Notes under the pieces: generated by a model
What the model was told of the DNA's origin: nothing
Database searches by the model: none
The model's input: the letters and a program-made list of their open reading frames with translations, nothing else
Shown: in pieces, positions 18,601-25,971 of the stretch
Layout: every line of letters starts with the position of its first letter
How positions within the stretch are numbered: the stretch's first letter is position 1
Program-made: the position numbers and the translations under genes
Source of the DNA: UBA6168 sp964508135
Lineage (GTDB): Bacteria; Bacteroidota; Bacteroidia; Chitinophagales; Saprospiraceae
Length of the DNA stretch: 64,000 nt
Direction: 5' to 3'
NCBI GenBank assembly: GCA_964508135.1
Contig: CAZDSU010000019.1
Location: 1-64,000, forward strand

Positions 18601-18712
18601 GAAGGTCATTTTGGGCGGCTTGCTCACCTCCACTTTGCTCAATATTTTCATTGTGCCGGTGGTATATTTTTTAACCAATAGAAAAAGGAAAAGAAATGAA
18701 GCCACGATATAA
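15611..18712 (+). CDS. heavy-metal RND efflux pump (CzcA/CusA family)
   Basis: A 1033-residue inner-membrane proton-driven antiporter of the HME-RND group. Twelve transmembrane helices in the standard 1+5+1+5 layout with two large periplasmic loops are visible. The N-terminal EVDVFPDLTAPTVVVLTEAHG and the helix-4 motif IGALVDDAIIDVENVFKRL are characteristic. That motif differs from both the CzcA form (VDGAV..VEN) and the CusA form (VDAAI..EN), so the exported metal cannot be assigned. The last helices show FGVATRNGILLVSRY and end near the C-terminus. The stop overlaps the start of the next gene by 17 nt, so pump and channel are translated together. Confidence 0.95.
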   Translation: MLNRIIDFSLQNRLLVIVATVLLIVFGSIVASRMEVDVFPDLTAPTVVVLTEAHGMAPEEVEKLVTFPLETAVNGATNVRRVRSSSSAGISIVWIEFEWNTDIFKARQIVNEKIIAVAERMPVGVGNPTMAPQASIMGEIMLISLTADSTSQMDLRTIADWSLRPRLLATGGVAQVIVIGGEYKQYQILASPQKMAAFGVSLPELLKACEEANGNSSGGFLNEFGNEYIVRGIGRTSDLAELGKSVIKTTPQGVVKIEDVATLKIGAAPKIGDGSLRGEPAVIMTVMKQPATNTLLLTDKIDEAIADLQKTMPSDVKINTRIFRQADFINASISNINKTLLEGSAFVVVILFLFLMNWRATVISLLAIPVSLIVAILTLKWLGFTINTMSLGGMAIAIGALVDDAIIDVENVFKRLKQNAVLPPGERKGTLQVVFDASVEIRTSIINATFIIIVAFLPLFFLSGMEGKLLAPLGIAFIVSLFASLVVSITLTPVLGSYLLSNEKMLQRQHGESWLVQRLQNGYSVLLKGVMKAKTAVLVASVLLLAVAVFALTQLGRSFLPEFNEGSLVISAVTLPGISLEESNKIGSHVERELLKVPEIQVTTRRTGRAELDEHAQGVNAAEIDAPFILEDRSRAEFMEDVRSKLANVSGVNITIGQPIGHRIDHMLSGTRANIAIKIFGTDLAKLFSLSNEIKAAITPISGLVDLSVEQQIEIPQVQIKAKRDLLNHYGIPIGQFNEFVDVAFAGEKVSEVYEGTRSFDLILRFDDANRGNIENIRNTMIDAANGQKIPLSYVADIVSTSGPNTINRENVQRKTVVSVNVAGRDQKSAVEEIQKMIAEKITLPEGYRIEYGGQFEAEAEASKTLMFTSLLSLLVIFLLLFQEFKDLRTASIILLNLPLALIGGVFSIWVTSGILSIPAIIGFITLFGVATRNGILLVSRYKTLLEEGKPIYETVMEGSVDRLSPILMTALTAGLALIPLAIAGDLPGNEIQSPMAKVILGGLLTSTLLNIFIVPVVYFLTNRKRKRNEATI

Positions 18713-19877
18713 ATTGCTTTTCGCCCTGCTGGTCCTTACGGTCTGCGTCAGGGCGCAAAGCAACCTCGACCAGGTGCTTGCCTCCGTGCAAGCCACCAAC
18801 AAAACCCTGCTGGCAGAACAACGCCGCATCGAAGCAAGCAAAGCCCTGTTACGAACAGGGCTTTCCCTCTACGACCCGGAAGTAAGTTTTGATTGGATGC
18901 AGGGTTATCCCTCCTCGGCAGGCAGTCAAACCGACCTGACTGCTGCACAAGCATTTGATTTTCCGACCGCCTATAAGTACAGGCGGCAAGTGGCGGGCTT
19001 GAAGACCGGGCAAACGGTTTATGAAAGCGAACTGCTGCGCAAGGACATTTTGCTGGAAGCAAAGCTGGCCGCCTTTCGGCTCGTTTTCCTCAACAAGCGC
19101 AGGGCGGAACTGTCGAAGCGGCTGGCAAGTGCGGAACGGTTTCTGGCCAGTTACCAAAAAAAGATGGAAATGGGCGATGCCACCATTTTTGAATTGAACA
19201 AGTCCCGCCTCCAATTGCTTAACATCAAAACTGACCTGCAACTGCTGGAAACAGAAGCCGCTGAGAACGGTCAAAAGCTCACCGAACTGAACGGTGGTGT
19301 CCCGGTTGTTTTCACCGACACGATTTATCCGCCGTCGTCCGACCTCCCGGATTTTGAAACCTTGGAACGAACGATTGAGGAAAACGACCCTACGCTGAAA
19401 TACCTGCAAACGCAGCAACAAATCGGGCAGGCAGAAGCCCGGTTGACAAAGGCTTTGCTGTTGCCGAAGTTCGAGGCGGGCTACCGCTACCAAGGCATTT
19501 TGGGGCAGCAGTTTCACGGCGTCCATGCAGGTGTTAGTGTCCCGCTTTGGGAAAACAAGAGGCGGCTGAACTACTCAGCGTTGCAGGTGCAGTTATATGA
19601 TGCCCGCATTGAGGAACACCGTACCGAACATTATCACGAAATCAAGCGGCTGTACGAGCAGTACCAGTCGCTCCGGCAGAGTTTCGACGAATACGGCGCC
19701 AACCTGCAACTGGCTTCGGGTGGCGCCTTGCTCGACAAGGCGTTGCAGGCGGGTGAGATGTCCGTGCTGGAGTATTTCCTGGAAACGACGCTGTATTACG
19801 AGAGTATGGATAGGTTCTTGGAATTGGAGGAAGCTTGGCAGCGGGTTGGAGCGGAGTTGTTGAAGTTTGAGTTGTGA
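18696..19877 (+). CDS. TolC-family outer-membrane channel of the metal pump
   Basis: A 393-residue outer-membrane efflux protein. The N-terminus has a signal peptide ending VCVRAQ. The remainder is long amphipathic helices with two OEP repeats, as in CzcC/CusC, though shorter than CusC (about 460). It completes the B-A-C order of the operon. The start overlaps the end of the pump gene by 17 nt. Motifs in this family are weak, so assignment rests on helix pattern plus context. Confidence 0.9.
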   Translation: MKPRYKLLFALLVLTVCVRAQSNLDQVLASVQATNKTLLAEQRRIEASKALLRTGLSLYDPEVSFDWMQGYPSSAGSQTDLTAAQAFDFPTAYKYRRQVAGLKTGQTVYESELLRKDILLEAKLAAFRLVFLNKRRAELSKRLASAERFLASYQKKMEMGDATIFELNKSRLQLLNIKTDLQLLETEAAENGQKLTELNGGVPVVFTDTIYPPSSDLPDFETLERTIEENDPTLKYLQTQQQIGQAEARLTKALLLPKFEAGYRYQGILGQQFHGVHAGVSVPLWENKRRLNYSALQVQLYDARIEEHRTEHYHEIKRLYEQYQSLRQSFDEYGANLQLASGGALLDKALQAGEMSVLEYFLETTLYYESMDRFLELEEAWQRVGAELLKFEL

Positions 19878-20162
19878 GAACGATAAAAGCATTTATAAAA
19901 TCACCAAACGGTTGAATGACTAATGCCAATGAACAACTCAGTTCTGATTTTCTTCAAAGATATGCTTAGGCTTTTCGGCTTTGTTGTACTTTTTCGGCAG
20001 CGGGAAAGGCGGCGGGCTGAATGCGATTGGTTCAACAGCTTCGACGACGACGAGGAATAGCGATTGGACAAGTGATGACGTGACTTCATGGGCGGCCGTC
20101 AATACGCCAATTCCTCCAATGCCATATTCAATTTATCACTTTCAAACTAAATATTTATCAAC
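19878..20162. other. intergenic region with possible gene remnant
   Basis: 285 bp between the channel gene and the His-rich lipoprotein. On the minus strand a frame of about 64 codons runs from about 20130 down to a stop at 19938. It has a protein-like composition (FSPPPFPLPKKYNKAEKP) but no ATG. It may be a remnant of a small gene. Nothing else convincing was seen. Confidence 0.35.
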
Positions 20163-20360
20163 ATGAAAAAATTGCTGTTTTTCGGATTTGCCCTCGCCGG
20201 GCTGCTGCTCGGCGCTTGCAGGGAAAACCACTCTCACGGTGAAGGCGGCCACCAGCACGCCCCCGGCGAACCGGCCCATCAGGAACAACCGGCCGCTCCC
20301 GCCGATGCGACAGACCACGGGCACGAGCATGCGCCCGGTGACACCTCGCACCAGCATTGA
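20163..20360 (+). CDS. small His-rich lipoprotein
   Basis: 65 residues. Residues 1-19 form a lipoprotein signal with lipobox LLLGAC. The mature peptide is low-complexity and His-rich (ENHSHGEGGHQHAPGEP, DHGHEHAPGDTSHQH). It should be lipid-anchored in the periplasm and could chelate divalent metals. Its place between a metal RND operon and a metal P-type ATPase supports a metal-buffering role. No established family name is known to me. Confidence 0.75.
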   Translation: MKKLLFFGFALAGLLLGACRENHSHGEGGHQHAPGEPAHQEQPAAPADATDHGHEHAPGDTSHQH

Positions 20361-20608
20361 GCAGGTTACTGGTAGGTTCGCATTCTTTCAAAAAATGTTG
20401 GAAAAACGAAACTGCCAGGGTTAAGGATTTGGAAAGAGGATTTGCGTTTCTTGATTTTAAATAACTTGAGAAACGCATTCCTTTTCCCTTATGGTTTTTT
20501 AATTCCTTTCTAACAATCATACAATTCAAACACCGACAGGCTGGTGCCGCAAATCGGGTTTTAGATAAATTTCCAGAAGGCAGACCAAGACGATAAAAAC
20601 GAAGTAAA
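20361..20608. other. intergenic region upstream of the P-type ATPase
   Basis: 248 bp. The only structure seen is a hairpin at about 20443-20476, GCGTTTCT...GAGAAACGC with a 16-nt AT-rich loop. It could be a weak terminator for the lipoprotein gene. No clear TAnnTTTG promoter was found. Confidence 0.4.
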
Positions 20609-22453
20609 ATGAACTATACACAAACCTTTTTCTCCCGCCAGTTCCTTTGGGAAATCGTGCGCATACTCACGGTGGGAGCCGCCATCCTGCTGTATTGGTT
20701 TGAGCTAATCCCCTTGCCTGTTTTATTGGCGGCGATGGCTTTCGGCTTGTATTCATTGGTGAAAATTGCGGCAACGGATTTGTGGAACGAGCGAAAAATC
20801 GGCACGGAACTTTTCATCACGGTCGCCGTCGTGGTGTCGGTGCTGGGCAAGGAATACCTGGCAGGTGCCGTCGTGCTCATGATTATCTTGATTGCCGAAT
20901 ACATTGCCAGCGCCAGCGGCGAAAAAGCGAGGGCGTCTATTCGGGAATTGATTGGCTCGGCACCAAAGACCGCCGTCCTGAAAGTGGGTGGTGGCGAAAA
21001 AACCGTCCCAATCTCCGACCTGAAAGTGGGCGACACCGTGCTGGTGAAAGCGGGCGAAAAAATCCCGGTGGACGGCAAGGTGACAGCTGGCGAAGGGGCA
21101 GTGAATCAAGCGCCCATTACCGGGGAGAGCGTCCCACAGGAAAAAACGACGGGCAGCGACACCTTCGCCGGAACGATTCTGGAGTCCGGTGCCCTCGACA
21201 TCCAAATGACGAAGGCTGGCAAGGACACCGTTTTTGCGCGCATCATATCACTGGTGGAAGATGCGGAAAGCCAACAGGCCCCCATCGAAAAATTCACGGA
21301 CAAGGTGGCTGCGTGGCTCATCCCCGTGGTCTTCGTTTTTGTCGGTGCGACCTATTTGATTACCCGCGACGTGAAGCTGGTGATTGCGCTGCTCATTTTC
21401 ACCTCCCCGGCGGAACTTGGCTTGGCGACCCCGCTCGTGACCATTGCCGCCATTGCCCGTGCAGCGAGGGAGGGCATTTTGGTAAAAGGGGGCCTGTTTT
21501 TGGAGGAACTTGCCAAAGTGACCACAATTGTTTTTGATAAAACGGGCACGCTGACCGTCGGCAGGCCGGTGGTAAACAGGGTCGAGATTACGGACCCAAA
21601 TTTCAACGAAAACCAATTGGTACAACTGGCGGCCACCGCCGACCGCCGCTCCAGCCACCCGCTTGCCGATGCGATTCTGGACTACGCCGACCAACTGAAA
21701 GTGGAGTACGGCGAACCCACCAGTTTCGAGGTCGTCAGGGGGCGGGGCGTTGCCGCCGAGGTGGAAGGAAAATCCGTTTTGCTGGGCAACAAAGCCTACA
21801 TGGACGAAAACAAGGTGCCGCTGCCCGCCACCTCCGACAACCTTTCCGACTCGGCCATTTACCTTTCGGCAGACGGAAAATTGGCGGGCGTATTTTACAT
21901 CTCGGATGCCATCCGGGAAGGTGCAAAGGAGATGGTTGTCGGGTTGAGAAAAAGCGGGGTTACACACATCATCATGCTCACTGGCGACAATCCTGAAACG
22001 GCAAAGCACGTCTCCGAGCAGGTGGGCATCACCGAGTTCAGGGCCAACCTGTTGCCGGAGGACAAAATCATCGCCATCAAGGAATTGCAAGCCAAGGGCG
22101 CAAAAGTGGCCATGGTCGGCGACGGCATCAACGATGCCCCGGCACTGGCACAGGCCAACATCGGCATCGCCATGGGCGCAGCAGGCACGGAGGCTGCTAT
22201 GGAAGCAGCAGACATCGTGCTGATGCAGGACAAATTGGAGAAAATCGCCCGCGCCCGTGCCATCAGCAGGCGGGCATTCCGCACCATCAAAGAAAACATC
22301 ATCGTGGGCGTGGGCGTCGTCCACGTCATTGGCATCACACTGGTTTTGCTGAGAATAATAGGACCCGTGGAGGCGGCAGCCATACATTTGCTGCCGGATA
22401 CGCTGGTTTTTATCAATTCCATTAAATTGCTGCGGGTTAAAATCGAAGGGTAA
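20609..22453 (+). CDS. P1B-type heavy-metal ATPase with altered CPx motif
   Basis: A 614-residue metal-transporting P-type ATPase. Seen: actuator-domain TGES within PITGESVPQEK, phosphorylation motif VFDKTGTLTVGRP, the P1B signature SSHPLADAIL, and hinge MVGDGINDAPALAQA. There is no N-terminal heavy-metal-binding CxxC domain. The membrane metal site, normally CPC or SPC before (A/E)L..ATP, here reads TSPAELGLATP: both cysteines are absent and a Glu follows. The ion specificity is therefore unclear, with Zn/Cd/Co-like possible but unproven. It lies downstream of a metal RND operon, which favours metal export. The aldolase gene begins 24 bp after its stop. Confidence 0.92.
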   Translation: MNYTQTFFSRQFLWEIVRILTVGAAILLYWFELIPLPVLLAAMAFGLYSLVKIAATDLWNERKIGTELFITVAVVVSVLGKEYLAGAVVLMIILIAEYIASASGEKARASIRELIGSAPKTAVLKVGGGEKTVPISDLKVGDTVLVKAGEKIPVDGKVTAGEGAVNQAPITGESVPQEKTTGSDTFAGTILESGALDIQMTKAGKDTVFARIISLVEDAESQQAPIEKFTDKVAAWLIPVVFVFVGATYLITRDVKLVIALLIFTSPAELGLATPLVTIAAIARAAREGILVKGGLFLEELAKVTTIVFDKTGTLTVGRPVVNRVEITDPNFNENQLVQLAATADRRSSHPLADAILDYADQLKVEYGEPTSFEVVRGRGVAAEVEGKSVLLGNKAYMDENKVPLPATSDNLSDSAIYLSADGKLAGVFYISDAIREGAKEMVVGLRKSGVTHIIMLTGDNPETAKHVSEQVGITEFRANLLPEDKIIAIKELQAKGAKVAMVGDGINDAPALAQANIGIAMGAAGTEAAMEAADIVLMQDKLEKIARARAISRRAFRTIKENIIVGVGVVHVIGITLVLLRIIGPVEAAAIHLLPDTLVFINSIKLLRVKIEG

Positions 22454-22477
22454 TTTATCGTAAAATTTCAACTAAAA

Positions 22478-23536
22478 ATGGCATACCAAACCATCGCAAA
22501 CCACCTCGGAGTCGAAGCCGACTACCTACTGGAACACGAATGCAAGACCATTTCAAAATCGGCATTGCACCTCCCCTCTCCCGATTTCGTGGACAAGGTT
22601 TTTGCCCAAAGCAATCGCAGTATCCCGGTGCTGCGGAACTTGGCAAGCCTGTACGGGAACGGCAGGCTGGCGGGCACGGGCTACCTGTCCATTTTGCCGA
22701 TTGACCAGGGCATCGAGCACACGGCGGCCGCTTCCTTTGCGCCGAACCCGCTGTATTTCGACCCCGAAAACATCGCCCGGCTGGCCATTGAAGGCGGCTG
22801 CAACGCCTTGGCGACGACTTTCGGCAACCTTGGCATGGTGGCCCGGAAGTACGCCCACAAAATACCGCTCGTGGTCAAAATCAACCACAACGAACTACTA
22901 ACCTACCCCACCAAGCACGAGCAAATCATGTTCGGTTCGGTTCGAGAGGCTTGGAACATGGGTGCGGCAGCGGTTGGTGCGACGATTTATTTTGGCTCTG
23001 AAGGCTCTAACCGCCAGATAATCGAGGTGGCGCAGGCTTTCGAGGAGGCGCACGGGCTGGGCATGGCGACCATCCTCTGGTGCTACACCCGCAACAACGC
23101 CTTCAAAAAAGACGGCACCAACTACGAGACCGCCGCCGACATCACCGGGCAGGCCAACCACCTCGGCGTGACGATTCAGGCGGACATCATCAAGCAAAAA
23201 ATGCCCGAATCTAACGGCGGTTTCACGGCCATCAATTTCTCCAAAAGCTCACCAATAATGTATTCTGAACTGGCCAGCGACCACCCGATTGACCTCTGCC
23301 GATACCAAGTGGCCAACTGCTACATGGGCCGGGCGGGCCTCATCAATTCGGGCGGCGAGTCGAAGGGCGTGTCCGATTTGGCGGAGTCGGTGCGGATTGC
23401 GGTCATCAACAAACGGGCGGGCGGCACGGGCCTGATTCTGGGCAGAAAGGCGTTCCAACGGCCTTTTAAGGAAGGGGTGGAATTGCTCCAGGCGGTGCAG
23501 GACGTGTATTTGGAAAAGGGAATCGGGATTGCTTAA
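22478..23536 (+). CDS. fbaB: class I fructose-bisphosphate aldolase (FbaB/DhnA type)
   Basis: 352 residues, nearly colinear with E. coli FbaB (350). Conserved blocks: GRLAGTGYLSILPIDQGIEH, NPLYFDPENIARLAIEGGCN, HKIPLVVKINHNE, GAAAVGATIYFGSEGS, ADIIKQKMPESNGG, CYMGRAGLINSGGES and TAL-type INKRAGGTGLILGRKAF. The Schiff-base Lys is in the DIIKQKM block. It cleaves fructose-1,6-bisphosphate in glycolysis and runs in reverse in gluconeogenesis. Its location 24 bp after a metal ATPase suggests co-transcription; a metal-independent aldolase would be useful under metal stress, which is inference. The last 29 bases of the gene and 118 bp downstream recur at 33571. Confidence 0.96.
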   Translation: MAYQTIANHLGVEADYLLEHECKTISKSALHLPSPDFVDKVFAQSNRSIPVLRNLASLYGNGRLAGTGYLSILPIDQGIEHTAAASFAPNPLYFDPENIARLAIEGGCNALATTFGNLGMVARKYAHKIPLVVKINHNELLTYPTKHEQIMFGSVREAWNMGAAAVGATIYFGSEGSNRQIIEVAQAFEEAHGLGMATILWCYTRNNAFKKDGTNYETAADITGQANHLGVTIQADIIKQKMPESNGGFTAINFSKSSPIMYSELASDHPIDLCRYQVANCYMGRAGLINSGGESKGVSDLAESVRIAVINKRAGGTGLILGRKAFQRPFKEGVELLQAVQDVYLEKGIGIA

Positions 23537-23654
23537 AAAGGAATCGGCTTGAGGAATCATCCGTTTTCCGCCCACAGCATTGAAATGATTTCTGAGCGTG
23601 GAAGCAGGTTTTTTACCAAAATGCCCTGCTGCAATTCCTGAAAACGGAGCATGA
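23508..23654. repeat. 147-bp direct repeat, copy 1
   Basis: From ATTTGGAAAAGGG at the end of fbaB through the stop codon to GAAAACGGAGCATGA. It matches 33571-33717 at nearly every base, with the same length. Here it includes the native-looking end of the aldolase (LEKGIGIA). No terminal inverted repeats were seen. Confidence 0.85.
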
Positions 23655-23871
23655 GCTACATGCTGTTGCTGCGGGGTTGTTGCGGCATCGGTTGTGATAG
23701 GGACAAATCATAAGTGGTGAAAGCTATCAATCATGCTTTTGCCACTTATAGTTTAGGTTTTCGTGGCATTATTTTTGCCAAGTAATAAATTATTCCTTTC
23801 TTGTTTTGCTCCCCACCACATTAAATCCTGATTAAGAAACAACTTAAAATGCAAGAATCCGTAATAAGTTC

Positions 23872-23903
23872 TTGACACATCAAATCAAAGCGCATTATCT
23901 TTG
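23872..23903 (+). promoter_or_regulatory. strong Bacteroidota promoter
   Basis: TTG at 23872-23874, a 21-nt spacer and TATCTTTG at 23896-23903, an exact TAnnTTTG. The expected start site is only about 3-5 nt before the ATG at 23913, so the message could be nearly leaderless. Another exact box, TATTTTTG at 23770-23777, lies further upstream without a clear -33. Confidence 0.75.
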
Positions 23904-23912
23904 CACCCAATT

Positions 23913-24305
23913 ATGCAAAACATCCGGCAACATAAATTTTTTCGGCTTTTCTGGCTAATGATGACCGTGCTGTTCATCAATACCAGTATTGACCCCGTTG
24001 ACCCGGAGGGAGATTGGGTGCCAGAGGATTTGTCCGTGAATGAGATGGAAACGATTACGGAATTTGTTATGGAAAAAGTATTGGGGATTGATGATTGCTT
24101 TCAAGAAAAAGACGACGACGACCCAGATAATAGTACGGGCGTACATATCGTAAAAGACTTTAGCCAATATGTCCACGTACAATATGCAATTGTACTTAAT
24201 CCGGTAGAATTGGCAGAAACTTGCCCGATGCCGGATTATTTCAAGCGATTCAATTCGCAATTTATCAGCGAAATAAACGCCCCGCCGCCCAAGCTCGCCG
24301 CTTAA
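23913..24305 (+). CDS. small membrane/periplasmic protein preceding RND operon 2
   Basis: About 130 residues. The N-terminus has a hydrophobic segment (FFRLFWLMMTVLFINTS) that can act as signal or anchor. The rest is acidic, with a stretch EKDDDDPDNSTG and single Cys residues, ending NAPPPKLAA. The Pro-Pro-Lys end resembles that of the His-rich protein preceding the first efflux operon. I do not recognise the family. The ATG at 23913 is preferred over an in-frame TTG at 23901, which lies inside the promoter box. Confidence 0.6.
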   Translation: MQNIRQHKFFRLFWLMMTVLFINTSIDPVDPEGDWVPEDLSVNEMETITEFVMEKVLGIDDCFQEKDDDDPDNSTGVHIVKDFSQYVHVQYAIVLNPVELAETCPMPDYFKRFNSQFISEINAPPPKLAA

Positions 24306-24688
24306 AAATCTGCTTTATTTAATTACTGCTTTATTTATGATCATGCTATCCATGTCCTTGACTGTCAATGGCTTTTGGTTGGCATTATCCTAATATCGCA
24401 GTATATTTCAACAGGTTTTTATACACTCAAAAACGGCATATTGCCGTCTTTTAAAAGTTCATTTTAAATTTAATTCAGGAAGAACCCCTTGACTGTATTT
24501 AGGCAGGGATGTGCTGCTATTTCCGCTCAAACAGCGTACTTTAATTGACCCTAATACGGGCAATAAATAGTGACAATCCAGCTTGGATAAACCAAGGTTT
24601 ATTCCTGACAAAACATCACTTCCAACCGGTTAAATGGAGCATGCTCCATATTGACCATCACCCTTTTTTGTCAAAAAAATAAACGAAC
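24306..24688. other. intergenic region before RND operon 2
   Basis: 383 bp with no open frame. It holds a hairpin terminator at 24429-24453 and an ATGGAGCATGCTCCAT palindrome at about 24631-24648 that could be an operator for the downstream efflux operon. No classic promoter was identified. Confidence 0.5.
24429..24453 (+). terminator. weak rho-independent terminator
   Basis: ACGGCA, loop TAT, TGCCGT, then CTTTT, preceded by an A run. The stem is short (6-7 bp). It would end the transcript of the small protein gene. Confidence 0.5.
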
Positions 24689-25828
24689 ATGATTTTTCGA
24701 TTCCATTATTCAATGCTACTTGCAGCAATGTTCAGCCTTGCGCTTTTCAACGCCTGCAATTCCGATAAAACACCAGGCGAGACCGTTGCCGAAACCCAAT
24801 CCTACCCCGTCACCCAGCCCCTCGTCATGGACACCGTATATCAAAAGGAATACATTGCCGACATCCAGTCGCCGCAGCACGTTGAGCTACGGGCGAGGGT
24901 GAAGGGCTTTTTGGAAAAAATCCATGTGGACGAAGGGCAGGAGGTGCGGGAAGGACAGGTACTGTTCACCGTTAGCAGCCAAGCGTTCCGGGAAGAACTC
25001 AGGAAGGCAAACGCCCTGTTGAACAGCGCCTTGGCAGAGGCGAAGGTCTCCGAGGTGGAGCTACAAAACACCAAGACTTTGGTGGAGAAGAACGTCATTT
25101 CCAAGTCCGAGCTTGCGATGTCGGAGGCTAAGCTGGAGGCGTTCAGGGCGAAGATTGACGAAGCGAAATCCGACGTTTCGGCTGCCCAGTTTAACCTCTC
25201 CCTGACGCAGGTGAAAGCACCGTTCAGCGGCATCATAAACCGGATATCCAACAAGCAAGGCAGCCTCATCGAGGAGGGTACGTTGCTCACTTCGCTGTCC
25301 AGCAACCACGATGTTTTTGCTTACTTCAACGTCTCCGAAAAGGAGTACCTCGAATTGGAACAGCAAAAAAACACCGCCTGGAAGAAAAACGCTACTCTCC
25401 AATTGGTGAACGGCGAGCTGCACCCGTACAAGGGCAGGGTCGAGACCGCCGAGACCGTCATTGACAAGAACACGGGCAGCATCGCCTTCCGTGCTAGGTT
25501 CCTCAATCCGGGGCATTTCCTCAAGCATGGCTCCAGCGGCAAGGTGCTCATCCAGAACGAGTTGAAGGACGCCATCGTCATCCCGCAAAAATCCACCTTC
25601 GAGGTGCAGGACAAGCTCTATGTCTATATCGTAGGCGAGGGAAACAAGGTCGAACGGCGCAGCATCGTGCCGAAGCTCCGGTTGTCGAACCTCTACGTTG
25701 TGGAGAGTGGACTGAAACCTACCGAAAAGTTCATCTACGAGGGAATACAATCGGTGAAGGAAGGCGACGTGGTGATGCCGGACTTTAAGCTGCTGAACGA
25801 AATCATCCCACAATTGGCAATGCGGTAG
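24689..25828 (+). CDS. RND efflux periplasmic adaptor (AcrA/MexE type)
   Basis: A 379-residue membrane-fusion lipoprotein with lipobox FNAC near residue 20. The lipoyl halves (VELRARVKGFLEKIHVDEGQ and LTQVKAPFSGIINRISNKQG) bracket a short helical hairpin rich in Ala/Glu/Lys. The beta-barrel and membrane-proximal domains follow (DAIVIPQKSTFEVQDKLYVY). Length is typical of AcrA/MexE. It is the first gene of a complete adaptor-pump-channel operon aimed at organic compounds and not metals, judging by the pump type. Confidence 0.93.
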   Translation: MIFRFHYSMLLAAMFSLALFNACNSDKTPGETVAETQSYPVTQPLVMDTVYQKEYIADIQSPQHVELRARVKGFLEKIHVDEGQEVREGQVLFTVSSQAFREELRKANALLNSALAEAKVSEVELQNTKTLVEKNVISKSELAMSEAKLEAFRAKIDEAKSDVSAAQFNLSLTQVKAPFSGIINRISNKQGSLIEEGTLLTSLSSNHDVFAYFNVSEKEYLELEQQKNTAWKKNATLQLVNGELHPYKGRVETAETVIDKNTGSIAFRARFLNPGHFLKHGSSGKVLIQNELKDAIVIPQKSTFEVQDKLYVYIVGEGNKVERRSIVPKLRLSNLYVVESGLKPTEKFIYEGIQSVKEGDVVMPDFKLLNEIIPQLAMR

Positions 25829-25971
25829 TGGCGGAAATTATGAAATTGAGAAATTGGAAATCGAGCAACGCCGCTCAATTTTCAATTTCTTATTTTCTCT
25901 ATTTCTCATTTCCCAAATCGGTATGGCTCCGTCATACCCTGCCATTTATTTTCCATTAAACGAGCAATCAA
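25829..25971. repeat. AT-rich palindromic repeat between adaptor and pump
   Basis: GAAATTATGAAATTGAGAAA and related words are followed, after GAGCAACGCCGCTC, by their approximate complement (CAATTTTCAATTTCTT...). The composition matches the AATTTC palindromes found between ftsQ and ftsA and inside murC. Confidence 0.6.

Noticed and set aside
21248..22471. 407-codon minus-strand frame
   Set aside because: Antisense shadow of the P-type ATPase; rich in His/Gly/Asp with no coherent fold.
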